Of a DNA stretch of 64,000 nt, positions 8,322-16,524 are shown one piece after another. The notes below the pieces were generated by a model. That model was not told where the DNA came from and ran no database searches. It saw only the letters and a list, made by a program, of their open reading frames with translations. Origin of the DNA: Arthrobacter zhaoxinii (GTDB lineage: Bacteria > Actinomycetota > Actinomycetes > Actinomycetales > Micrococcaceae); assembly GCF_024385505.1 (NCBI RefSeq), contig NZ_JANFLT010000005.1, positions 806,001-870,000 of the forward strand, in the 5' to 3' direction. The position numbers and the translations under genes were made by a program. The first letter of the stretch is position 1. Every line of letters begins with the position of its first letter.

Positions 8322-9422
8322 GTGACCGTTACCCCCGTCGAAACCGCGCAGGAGGAACAGTCGGCATATCGGGGCCTGCTCGGCACCGAGCTCGAGGATT
8401 TCCTGGCGCTCCAGCAAACCGTCCTCGCCGAAATCTCGGCCGAGGCGCTGCCCCTGCTGGACGCGGTGCACAACCTCGCCCAAGGCGGAAAGCGGCTGCG
8501 CGCCCTTCTCTCGTACTGGGGCTGGCGCGGCGCGGGAGGCGCTCCCCTGCACCTGGAAGCCGTCCGGGCCGGCGTGGCTCTGGAACTGTTCCAGAGCGCG
8601 GCGCTGATCCACGACGACATCATCGACCGGTCGGACACCCGCCGGGGCGGGCCCAGTGTCCACCGCATCTTCTCCATGGCGCACGCAGACTCCGACTGGC
8701 ACCTTGACGGATCCCACTTCGGCTCGTCCGCCGGCATCCTTGCGGGCGACCTCTGCCTTTCCCTGAGCGAAGAAATGTTCTCCGCAGTGGGCCCGCGCGC
8801 CGCGTACGGCACCGAAGCGCGGCGGATCTTCAACCGGATGCGCACCGAGGTGATGGCCGGGCAGTACCTTGACATCCTGGAAGAGGTAGTCGGCCCCGGA
8901 CACGATCCCGAACATGCCGTGGTCCGGGCCCTGAACATCCTCCGTTACAAGGCCGCGAAGTACACCACGGAGCATCCGCTGACTCTTGGCGGCGCGCTGG
9001 CCGGTGCCGGGACGGATCTCCTGGCCGGGTATTCCCGCTTCTCCCTGCCCCTGGGCGAAGCCTTCCAGCTTCGGGACGATGTCCTGGGCGTTTTCGGGGA
9101 TCCGCAGACAACAGGCAAGCCGGCCGGCGACGATCTGCGCGAGGGCAAGCGCACGGTCCTGATTGCCTATGCCCTCTCCGGCGGCAGCGGGAACGCACGG
9201 AAGGAGATCACCGCCCGGCTTGGGGATCCGGACCTGGACGACGACGGCGTGGCCCGCCTGCGGGGGATCCTCCTGGACACGGGGGCGCTGGAGGCAACCG
9301 AGGCACTTATTTCGCAGCATACGGAAACGGCTTTTTCCGCCCTGGCCGCACTCCCCCTTGACGATGTCCCCAAGGCGGCACTGGACGCCCTGGCGCACTC
9401 GGCGGTAAAACGCAGCGCCTAA
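8322..9422 (+). CDS. idsA: Polyprenyl diphosphate synthase (GGPP synthase type)
   Basis: trans-Isoprenyl diphosphate synthase that condenses IPP with allylic diphosphates for carotenoids, menaquinone side chains or polyprenols. The 366-residue protein has the first Asp-rich motif LIHDDIIDRSDTRRG (D98, D99, D102) and the second Asp-rich motif FQLRDDVLGVFGD near residue 250. The GGKRLRALL motif is at about 55-63. Position next to an Rv2175c homologue and pknL matches idsA2 of M. tuberculosis. The product chain length cannot be read with certainty. The gene ends at a strong convergent terminator. Confidence 0.93.
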   Translation: MTVTPVETAQEEQSAYRGLLGTELEDFLALQQTVLAEISAEALPLLDAVHNLAQGGKRLRALLSYWGWRGAGGAPLHLEAVRAGVALELFQSAALIHDDIIDRSDTRRGGPSVHRIFSMAHADSDWHLDGSHFGSSAGILAGDLCLSLSEEMFSAVGPRAAYGTEARRIFNRMRTEVMAGQYLDILEEVVGPGHDPEHAVVRALNILRYKAAKYTTEHPLTLGGALAGAGTDLLAGYSRFSLPLGEAFQLRDDVLGVFGDPQTTGKPAGDDLREGKRTVLIAYALSGGSGNARKEITARLGDPDLDDDGVARLRGILLDTGALEATEALISQHTETAFSALAALPLDDVPKAALDALAHSAVKRSA

Positions 9423-9452
9423 ACCAAAACGCCGAATACTAAGTGTGCATAT

Positions 9453-9494
9453 AAATAGGGAGCTTCCCGTCTGCTGACGGGAAGCTCCCTATTT
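9453..9494. terminator. Bidirectional terminator between idsA and the Rv2175c homologue
   Basis: A perfect 19-bp stem (9453-9471 and 9476-9494) with a TGCT loop. It is A-rich on the left foot and T-rich on the right foot, so it can act on both strands. It lies exactly between the two convergent genes. Confidence 0.9.
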
Positions 9495-9514
9495 AGGTAC
9501 TGCGGGTGGAATTA

Positions 9515-9868
9515 TTACCAGCCCAGAGCCTGGGCGCGGCGGCGGATCTCCGTCTTGCGCCCCTCGCGGAGCGCGTCCACGGGACGGCCCGGCAGTGTGT
9601 CGTCAGCCGTAAACAGCCAGCGGATCATCTCGTCGTCGTGGAAGCCTGCGTCATCGAGCACGGAAATCGTGCCCTTCAGGCTGTCCAGCACGGAGCCGTC
9701 GGCAATAAAGGCAGCCGGAATACTGCGGATCTTCCGCTCGCCGAGGCGCACGGCCACAAGGGCGCGCTCCTCCAGCAGGCTATGCACCTTGTTAATAGGG
9801 AGATCAAGTTGTTCAGCCACATCGGGCAGGGTCAGCCAGTCGGAAACAAGTTCCTCGAGTTCATTCAC
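9515..9868 (-). CDS. Rv2175c-family winged-helix DNA-binding protein
   Basis: Small DNA-binding protein of the Rv2175c family; the M. tuberculosis member is a substrate of the kinase PknL. The 117-residue sequence carries a helix-turn-helix (LPDVAEQLDLPINKVHSLLEERAL, written here in parts: LPDVAEQLDLP then INKVHSLL) and the family C-terminal block (DDEMIRWLFTADDTLPGRPVDAL). An in-frame stop codon lies immediately before the ATG. The protein therefore lacks the N-terminal tail that holds the PknL phosphorylation site (Thr9) in M. tuberculosis. The gene is convergent with idsA and divergent from the LysM gene. Confidence 0.9.
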   Translation of the reverse strand: MNELEELVSDWLTLPDVAEQLDLPINKVHSLLEERALVAVRLGERKIRSIPAAFIADGSVLDSLKGTISVLDDAGFHDDEMIRWLFTADDTLPGRPVDALREGRKTEIRRRAQALGW

Positions 9869-9980
9869 TCTTCAAGGGTGCCACGTCCGGGGCGGCCCGG
9901 GCCACTTTGCCGTTCGGCACCGGAACCCGTTTGTCAAAAGTCACCACCGGGTATTGTGCGCCCGCCTCATTAGTGTAAAT

Positions 9981-10071
9981 TCACATGGGTACCTGTAATC
10001 ACATGAGTAACTATCACACCATCAGTCACTCAAACAACAGAAGTAACACCCGTTTCATTACTTGTAATGAA
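9981..10071 (+). promoter_or_regulatory. Operator-like repeats upstream of the LysM/transglycosylase gene
   Basis: This is an AT-richer stretch than its surroundings. It holds a direct repeat TCACATGGGTA (9981-9991) / TCACATGAGTA (9999-10009) with an 18-bp period, and an 18-bp palindrome TTCATTACTTGTAATGAA (10054-10071) about 55 bp before the start codon. The repeats look like regulator-binding sites. No regulator can be assigned from sequence alone. Confidence 0.5.
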
Positions 10072-10124
10072 TCCTAGGATTTGCAAAGTAATGGGCCGCC
10101 ATACAGATGAGGAAACACCACTCT

Positions 10125-11474
10125 ATGAACACTCAGTCGACGACGGGACCGCACACAGCGCGTCCCGGTGCCAACTCAATGCCGCGCAAACTGAGTGTTG
10201 CCGTCACGACCGCCGCCATTCCTGCAGTGATGATCTCCGCGCTGGCTCTCGCGGAACCGGCCGCCGCAGCGCCCGCTGCACCGCAGAACACCCTGTTCCC
10301 GCAGCTTCCCCTGCAGGCCATCAAGAACCTGAACACCGGTACGTCCACCGGTGTTGCCGCCTCACAGCTGGCTACGCAGATGCCCGCAACGCTGCCGGCC
10401 GAGTCCGCGGCGCCCGCAACGCACCGGATCGTTTCCGGGGACACCGTCAGTTCCATTGCGGCACAGTACGGCCTTTCCGCGGCCGACCTGCTGCGCGTGA
10501 ACAACCTGCAGCCGACGTCGCTGATCTTCGCCGGCGACGAGCTCCGCCTGGGCGGGTCATCCGCCCCCGCCTCCGCCGCGGCCGCTGCGCCTTCCGCCGG
10601 CACCTACACGGTGGTCTCCGGCGATACGCTGGGCGCCATCGCCGCCAGGCACGGCGTCAGCCTCTCCAGCATCCTCGCCGCCAACGGACTGAGCCTCACC
10701 TCCGTCATCTACCCGGGACAGAGCATCCGGATCGACGGCAAGTCACCGTCAGCGGCGCCCGCCGCCCCCGAGCAGGGCCAGACAGCACCCGCCGCCGGTG
10801 CCAGCTACACCGTCGCCGCGGGCGACACCCTCGGCGCCATCGCAGCCAAGCACGGTGTCAGCCTTTCGGGCGTCCTCGCGTCCAACGGCCTGACTCAGGG
10901 CTCGGTCATCCGTCCCGGCCAGCAGATCCGGCTCGACGGCAGCACCGTGAGCATCACGGCTGCGGCGCCTGTTGCGGCCCCCACGGACCTGGTGCCCAAC
11001 ACCTTCCTGCACTACACGTACCCCGAGCACACGGTCGCCGATGCCAACCTGAACAAGCAGGCGCTGAATTCGCTGCCGGTTCCGGACCGTGCACAGATGC
11101 AGCAGATTGTGGCCGACACGGCAGTGCAGATGGGCGTCGACCCGGCCCTGGCGCAGGCCTTTGCGCTCCAGGAATCCGGCTTCGACCAGCGGGCGGTCTC
11201 CCCCGCCAACGCCATCGGCACCATGCAGGTCATCCCCTCCTCCGGAGAATGGGCCTCGCAGCTGGTGGGCCGGCAGCTGAACCTGCTGGATCCGTATGAC
11301 AACGCAACCGCGGGCGTAGCCATCATCAGCGCGCTGATCCGCAGCAGTGACAGCCTGGAAAACGCGATTGCCTCGTACTATCAGGGCCAGTACTCGGTCA
11401 CCACGCACGGCATGTTCGCCGACACCCGCGGCTACGTGAGCTCGGTGCTTGCCCACCGCGAGTCCTTCCGGTAA
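10125..11474 (+). CDS. Secreted LysM-repeat lytic transglycosylase
   Basis: Predicted exported peptidoglycan hydrolase. The N-terminus has a Sec signal (PRKLSVAVTT then a hydrophobic core ending ALALAEPAAA). Three LysM domains lie at about residues 98-143, 158-203 and 225-270, each with a GDTxxxIA core. A lytic transglycosylase (SLT) domain runs from about 335 to 449, with the catalytic Glu in FALQESGFD and the motif AIGTMQVIP. I prefer the ATG at 10125 because AGGA precedes it; the ATG at 10107 is in frame but has no good ribosome-binding site. It lies between the Rv2175c homologue and pknL, suggesting a wall-remodelling role linked to that kinase. Confidence 0.93.
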   Translation: MNTQSTTGPHTARPGANSMPRKLSVAVTTAAIPAVMISALALAEPAAAAPAAPQNTLFPQLPLQAIKNLNTGTSTGVAASQLATQMPATLPAESAAPATHRIVSGDTVSSIAAQYGLSAADLLRVNNLQPTSLIFAGDELRLGGSSAPASAAAAAPSAGTYTVVSGDTLGAIAARHGVSLSSILAANGLSLTSVIYPGQSIRIDGKSPSAAPAAPEQGQTAPAAGASYTVAAGDTLGAIAAKHGVSLSGVLASNGLTQGSVIRPGQQIRLDGSTVSITAAAPVAAPTDLVPNTFLHYTYPEHTVADANLNKQALNSLPVPDRAQMQQIVADTAVQMGVDPALAQAFALQESGFDQRAVSPANAIGTMQVIPSSGEWASQLVGRQLNLLDPYDNATAGVAIISALIRSSDSLENAIASYYQGQYSVTTHGMFADTRGYVSSVLAHRESFR

Positions 11475-11492
11475 AGCAGTCCACGAGTGCCT

Positions 11493-11531
11493 CGAAAGGG
11501 TCCGGATCGGGTGTCGATCCGGTCCCTTTCG
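11493..11531 (+). terminator. Probable terminator after the LysM gene
   Basis: A 17-bp hairpin with one mismatch (arms 11493-11509 and 11515-11531, loop GGTGT) lies 18 bp after the stop. It has no strong U-tract (CCTTTCG), so termination may be partial. Confidence 0.55.
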
Positions 11532-11554
11532 CGTACCGCCATTAGGATCGAAGA

Positions 11555-13714
11555 GTGCATGAGCCCGTGAAAGACTCCCTCGTTGAGACGCTGGTAGACG
11601 ACCGTTACTTCGTCAGGTCCCTGGTGGCGCGCGGCGGAATGTCCAGTGTCTACCTCGCTACCGACCGCCGACTGGACCGCGACGTGGCGCTGAAGGTGCT
11701 GTACCCGCACCTTGCAGCCGACCGCGGCTTCCTTCGGCGCTTTGAAAGTGAGGCCAAGTCCGCTGCCCGGCTTTCCCACCCGCATGTGGTGGGCGTCCTG
11801 GACCAGGGCATCACGGACAGCCTGGCTTATCTGGTCATGGAGTATGTACCGGGCCGGACGCTGCGCGGGCTAATGGACGAGCGCGGCCCGCTGTCGCCGC
11901 GCCTCGCACTGGCACTGATGGACGCCGTGGTTGAAGGACTTGCCGCAGCACACGACGCCGGGCTGGTCCACCGCGACGTCAAGCCGGAAAACGTACTCCT
12001 TGCGGACAACGGCAGGATCAAGATCGCGGACTTCGGGCTGGCCCGTGCCGTGTCCACCAGCACCAATACCGGCACACTCGTGGGCACCGTTGCCTATCTG
12101 GCCCCCGAACTCGTGACCGCAGGCGGTGCCGACGAACGCAGCGACGTCTACTCGGCCGGCATCATGCTTTACGAAATGCTGACCGGCCGGCAGCCCTTTA
12201 CCGGGGACTCCCCCATCCAGGTCGCCTTCGCACACGTCCATTCCTCGGTTCCCGCCCCGTCCGCCCTCTGCCCCGGGCTGGCTGAGGACCTGGACGACCT
12301 GGTCCGCTGGTGCACGGCCAAGGACCCCGAGGAACGCCCCGTCAACGGCCGTGCCCTGCTGGGCGAGCTGCGCCATATCCGCACCTCCCTGAGCGACGGC
12401 GAGCTTGATTTCCGGTGCGCCCCGCGCCCGGACCACAGTCCGGCTGCGTCCGGCTCACCCACCGAAGCCCTGTCCGGAGCCACGGAAGTCCTTACGGGGG
12501 CCGGCGCCGCCACCAGTGTCATCGACACGTCAGCGCTGCACCCGGACGGGGCCGACGGCAACTCCACCGAGGTTATCCACCGCAGCGGCAACCCCACTAC
12601 GGTATTCCCCTCCGGCGGGCGCCCGGGCAGCCACGACGGGGGACGCGGCACAGACGGCTACCCGGCCGACGAAAACGATGACACGTACGACGACGGCGAC
12701 GGCGAGGACGGAGGCGACGACGGGCAGGGCCCGCAGCGGCGCCTGAGCAAGCGGGATGAACGCGCCCTTGCACGGCACAACGACCGTGAAGCTCATCGCC
12801 CGCAGATGTCCCTCCGCAGCGGCAAACCCCGGCGGCGAGGCATCCTGGTGGCCGTGCTGCTGGCGGTCCTGATCGCCGGCGCTGCCTTCGCCGGCTGGTT
12901 CTTCGGCGCCGGACCGGGCGCCCTTGTCTCCGTACCGGACGTCAGCAATACCGCCGTCGAAGATGCCGGGACGCAGCTGGGCGACGCAGGGCTGACATAT
13001 ACCACCGACGAGGTTTTCGATGAAGTCGTGGCAGCCGGACTGGCCGTGGGCACTGATCCCGCCGCACCCCGGGAAGTGCGGCGCTTCCAGCCGGTGATCC
13101 TGCTCGTATCCAAGGGGCCGGAGCTTTTCCCGGTGCCCAACGTGGTCCAGCGGACGGTCGAAGCCGCCGCAGCGGACCTTCAGGAGGCTGAACTCACCCT
13201 CGGCGCGGTTACCGAGGAATACAGCGAAAGCGTTGCCGCCGGCAGCATCATCAGTCAGCAGCCGCTGCCCGATACGCTGCTGCGGCTGGACGCCCAGGTG
13301 AACGTCACGGTTTCCATAGGACCCGCACCCGTTGAGGTGCCGGCGGTCACCGGCCTCGGCGAGGAGGCCGCCGTAGAGGCCGTCGAGGCCGCCGGGCTCA
13401 CGGCCGCCGTCGCCCCGGACAAGGTGAACAGTGCTTCCGTGCCCGCGGGTGCAGTAGTTGCCCAGACACCGGCTTCCGGCCTGCTGGAGCGGGGCTCCAC
13501 CGTCACCCTGACCATTTCCCTCGGCCCGCGGATGGTCGAGGTCCCGAACTACGTGGGACAGCGCGCCGAATCCGCACGCGCCGATCTGGAAAGCCGCGGG
13601 TTCACCGTGGAGGTGGAGAACCTGCTGGGCGGACTGCTCGGCCTGGTCCGGGACCAAGACCCGGGCGCCGGAACCGCCCCCGAGGGCTCCACCGTCATCC
13701 TGAAGGTGGTGTAG
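11555..13714 (+). CDS. pknL: Ser/Thr protein kinase with four PASTA domains (PknL-type)
   Basis: Membrane receptor kinase. The cytoplasmic kinase domain spans residues 15-285: glycine loop ARGGMSSVYLA, ATP lysine K47, catalytic HRDVKPEN (D141), and DFG at 159-161. An acidic, low-complexity linker follows. One transmembrane helix lies at about 428-452. Four extracellular PASTA repeats follow (starting near 458, 525, 592 and 659). PASTA domains bind muropeptides and beta-lactams in this family. The start is a GTG with AGGAT upstream. The neighbourhood idsA-Rv2175c-pknL-aroG matches the PknL locus of M. tuberculosis. The mycobacterial PknL lacks PASTA repeats while the corynebacterial one has them. 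Confidence 0.94.
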   Translation: MHEPVKDSLVETLVDDRYFVRSLVARGGMSSVYLATDRRLDRDVALKVLYPHLAADRGFLRRFESEAKSAARLSHPHVVGVLDQGITDSLAYLVMEYVPGRTLRGLMDERGPLSPRLALALMDAVVEGLAAAHDAGLVHRDVKPENVLLADNGRIKIADFGLARAVSTSTNTGTLVGTVAYLAPELVTAGGADERSDVYSAGIMLYEMLTGRQPFTGDSPIQVAFAHVHSSVPAPSALCPGLAEDLDDLVRWCTAKDPEERPVNGRALLGELRHIRTSLSDGELDFRCAPRPDHSPAASGSPTEALSGATEVLTGAGAATSVIDTSALHPDGADGNSTEVIHRSGNPTTVFPSGGRPGSHDGGRGTDGYPADENDDTYDDGDGEDGGDDGQGPQRRLSKRDERALARHNDREAHRPQMSLRSGKPRRRGILVAVLLAVLIAGAAFAGWFFGAGPGALVSVPDVSNTAVEDAGTQLGDAGLTYTTDEVFDEVVAAGLAVGTDPAAPREVRRFQPVILLVSKGPELFPVPNVVQRTVEAAAADLQEAELTLGAVTEEYSESVAAGSIISQQPLPDTLLRLDAQVNVTVSIGPAPVEVPAVTGLGEEAAVEAVEAAGLTAAVAPDKVNSASVPAGAVVAQTPASGLLERGSTVTLTISLGPRMVEVPNYVGQRAESARADLESRGFTVEVENLLGGLLGLVRDQDPGAGTAPEGSTVILKVV

Positions 13715-13735
13715 CCCCCGGGGCAAGGTCCTGGA

Positions 13736-15136
13736 TCAGCTCCTGCGGGACAGGGCGCCGGCCACCAGGAAGGCCATCTCCAGGGACTGCATATGGTTCA
13801 ACCGCGGATCGCAGACCGACTCGTAACCTTCAACGAAGGCCTCCTGGTCAACGGGGTCCGCGCCGCCTAGGCACTCCGCGACGTCGTCGCCCGTCATTTC
13901 CACGTGCAGGCCGCCGGGGAAAGTCCCCAGCGAATCATGCACCTCGAAGAAGCCCCGCACTTCGTCCATCACATCGTCGAAGTTGCGGGTCTTGTAGCCG
14001 TTCGGCGACGTCACGGTGTTGCCGTGCATGGGGTCCGTCACCCACAGCACCTGGGCGCCGGAGGCGGTCACTTTCTCCACCAGGGAGGGCAGCTTCTCGC
14101 GGATGTTCCGGGCACCCATCCGGGTGATGAAGGTCAGCCGTCCGGGTTCGCGGTTCGGATCAAGCCTGTCGATCAGGGCGAGGGCGTCTTCGGCGCTGGT
14201 TGACGGGCCCAGCTTCACGCCGATGGGGTTGCGCACCCGGGAAAGGAAGTCCACATGCGCGGAATCCAGGTCGCGGGTCCGCTCCCCGATCCACAGGAAG
14301 TGCCCGGAGGTGTCGTACGGCTGGCCGGTGCGGGAGTCCACGCGGGTCAGTGCACGTTCGTAGTCCAGGAGCAGCGCCTCATGGCTGGCGAAGAACTCAA
14401 CGCGCTTCAGTGCTTCGAAGTCAGCGCCGCAGGCGTCCATGAACCGGACGGCCCGGTCAATCTCCCGGGCGAGGGATTCATAGCGGGAGTGTGAAGGATT
14501 GGAGGTGAAGCCCTTGTTCCAGTGGTGCACCAGGCGCAGGTCGGCGAAACCGCCCTGGGTGAAGGCACGGATCAGGTTCAGCGTGGAGGCGGACGTGTGG
14601 TAGGCACGCACCATCCGTGCCGGGTCGTGTCTGCGGGATTCGGGAGTGAAGTCGTAGCCGTTGACCATGTCGCCGCGGTAGGCGGGCAGCGTCACGCCGT
14701 TCCGGGTTTCATCATTGGACGAGCGCGGTTTGGCGAACTGGCCGGCCATCCGTCCCATCTTGATCACGGGAACGGAGGCGCCGTAGGTCAGGACGACGGC
14801 CATCTGGAGCAGCGTCCGGACGCGGGCGCTGATCTTGTCTGCAGTGGCGGCCTCGAAGGTCTCGGCGCAGTCGCCGCCCTGCAGGAGGAAGGCACGGCCC
14901 TGCGCAGCCTCGGCCAGGCGGCCCCGGAGCACGTCTACTTCGCCTGCGAAGACCAGCGGCGGAACCATGGAGAGCTCGGCAATGGCAGCGTCATAGCCGG
15001 GGTCGCCGCGCCAGGACGGCTGCTGGGAAATCGGCAGGGAACGCCAGTTGTCCAGCTCTGGGTGGCTTGCCGACGTCGCCGCCGCGCCGGAGAGCATGGT
15101 GGGAATGGACTCGCGGTGTACGGGTGTGTCAGTCAC
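13736..15136 (-). CDS. aroG: Class II 3-deoxy-7-phosphoheptulonate synthase (DAHP synthase)
   Basis: First enzyme of the shikimate pathway; condenses phosphoenolpyruvate with erythrose 4-phosphate. The 466-residue protein shows the class II motifs LLQGGDCAETFE (about residues 84-95), PVIKMGRMAGQFAKPRS, HFLWIGERTRDLD, and the C-terminal DPMHGNT metal/substrate block. The N-terminal extension typical of the actinobacterial allosteric enzyme is present. It starts at a GTG and is convergent with pknL, 21 bp apart. Confidence 0.97.
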   Translation of the reverse strand: MTDTPVHRESIPTMLSGAAATSASHPELDNWRSLPISQQPSWRGDPGYDAAIAELSMVPPLVFAGEVDVLRGRLAEAAQGRAFLLQGGDCAETFEAATADKISARVRTLLQMAVVLTYGASVPVIKMGRMAGQFAKPRSSNDETRNGVTLPAYRGDMVNGYDFTPESRRHDPARMVRAYHTSASTLNLIRAFTQGGFADLRLVHHWNKGFTSNPSHSRYESLAREIDRAVRFMDACGADFEALKRVEFFASHEALLLDYERALTRVDSRTGQPYDTSGHFLWIGERTRDLDSAHVDFLSRVRNPIGVKLGPSTSAEDALALIDRLDPNREPGRLTFITRMGARNIREKLPSLVEKVTASGAQVLWVTDPMHGNTVTSPNGYKTRNFDDVMDEVRGFFEVHDSLGTFPGGLHVEMTGDDVAECLGGADPVDQEAFVEGYESVCDPRLNHMQSLEMAFLVAGALSRRS

Positions 15137-15215
15137 GGCTTAAGCGTACTTGGTGCCCCGCAGGAGCAAACAACACCGTCACAATTGCCTTCGGAGCACG
15201 CAACACGGGCTCCGC

Positions 15216-15300
15216 GGCGCGGACGCGGGGATGCCAGGCGCGGACGCGGAGATCTGACGCGGACGCAGAGGTGCCAGGCGTCGACGCGGGGACCTAGGCG
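15216..15300. repeat. Imperfect 19-21 bp tandem repeat, four units
   Basis: Four degenerate units with the core GCGGACGCGGNGAT lie between aroG and plsC, starting at about 15216, 15237, 15258 and 15277. The last unit contains the plsC stop codon. The repeats are downstream of plsC and upstream of aroG on the minus strand. No function is assigned. Confidence 0.6.
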
Positions 15301-16355
15301 GTGTGGGAACGCGGATCCGTGTCGCGGTCGTCGCCGGCAGTACGGGCAGCGTCGGCTCCGGTTTCGCTGGAACCGGCGGCGCGGGCACCGTTGGTTCGGG
15401 GCATCCGGCTCCGGAACTTCTTCCGGAGCGTGGTTCCCGCTTCAGCCACGGCCGCGCCGGCGTCGCCGCCGGCAGGCTTCCGGGCTTTGTCCCTGCCTTT
15501 TGCCGTGCCGGAGTTTTTTGCCGTAGCCGAGCCGATGACGGTGATGGAACCGGGACGCTTGCCGCCTGCTTCGGCGGGGAGCTCCGGGCCGGCGTCCGGG
15601 GTTCCCGCACCGGCGTCGGAGCCGGCGGTAAGGCGCACCGCCGCACCCCGCGCCTCGGCAGCTTTGCCGCCCTTGCGTGCGGCCAGCTTCTCCTTGACCG
15701 TGCTGGCATACACATCCACGTATTCCTGGCCGGAAAGACGCATGAGTTCATACATGATCTCGTCAGTAACGGACCGCTGGATGAACCGGTCATTCTCCAG
15801 CCCGGCGTACCGCGAGAAGTCGAGCGGTTCGCCTACGATGATGCCGATCCGGCGGATATTGGGGAGCCGCCGTCCAATCGGCTGGACCTTATCGGTGCCG
15901 ATCATTGCCACCGGGATGACGGGCACACCGGTGGAAAGCACCAGCTTGGCCACGCCGGTCTTGCCGCGGTAGAGGCGTCCGTCCGGGCTGCGGGTTCCTT
16001 CGGGGTAGATGCCCAGGAGTCCGCCGTTCTCCAGTACGTCGACACCGGCCTTCAGCGAGGAGGCAGAAGCCGCCCCGCCGGAACGGTCCATGGGCAGCTG
16101 GTTGGCAAGTCGGAAGAACGTGGCAGTGAGCTTTCCCTTGATCCCTTTGCCGTTGAAGTACTCGCTCTTCGCGAGGAAGCTCACCGGCCGGGGCACGGCC
16201 AGCGGAAGGAAGATCGAATCGGAGAACGACAGGTGATTGCTCACCAGGACGGCAGGCCCGGATTCGGGAATGTTGTCCATTCCCTTAACCCAAGGCCGAA
16301 AGAGAAGATTCACCACCGGCCCGATGAATATCGTCTTCATCACCCAATAGAACAC
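15294..16355 (-). CDS. plsC: 1-acyl-sn-glycerol-3-phosphate acyltransferase (PlsC family)
   Basis: Membrane-associated acyltransferase of phospholipid synthesis. With the GTG at 16355 (AGGAG ten bases upstream) the protein is 353 residues. The catalytic HX4D motif is H41-LSFS-D46; the substrate motif YPEGTRSPDG is near residue 114; the VPVIPVAMIG block follows. A TTG at 16385 is in frame but has no ribosome-binding site. After the roughly 230-residue enzyme domain there is a low-complexity Ala/Gly/Lys/Arg-rich tail, ending within a tandem repeat. The family call is firm; the exact acyl acceptor is inferred. Confidence 0.9.
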   Translation of the reverse strand: MFYWVMKTIFIGPVVNLLFRPWVKGMDNIPESGPAVLVSNHLSFSDSIFLPLAVPRPVSFLAKSEYFNGKGIKGKLTATFFRLANQLPMDRSGGAASASSLKAGVDVLENGGLLGIYPEGTRSPDGRLYRGKTGVAKLVLSTGVPVIPVAMIGTDKVQPIGRRLPNIRRIGIIVGEPLDFSRYAGLENDRFIQRSVTDEIMYELMRLSGQEYVDVYASTVKEKLAARKGGKAAEARGAAVRLTAGSDAGAGTPDAGPELPAEAGGKRPGSITVIGSATAKNSGTAKGRDKARKPAGGDAGAAVAEAGTTLRKKFRSRMPRTNGARAAGSSETGADAARTAGDDRDTDPRSHTA

Positions 16356-16524
16356 GCGGCTTGATCTCCTGTCCGGACAAGACAATAACTAGGGACCCGA
16401 TTGGTTCCCCAGACTCTACTGTATGCGTGCTTATCCCTGCTGGTTAACTTTGCACGTACCGCGCCTGCGGATAGTTTCCGCCGCCCGGGGTCCAAAAGAC
16501 CCCCGCTAATGCAACCATAGACAC

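Noticed and set aside
9869-10124. c-di-AMP (ydaO-type) riboswitch before the LysM gene
   Set aside because: Such riboswitches precede wall-hydrolase genes in actinobacteria, but the region is short and AT-rich and lacks the conserved core; only DNA-type repeats are visible.
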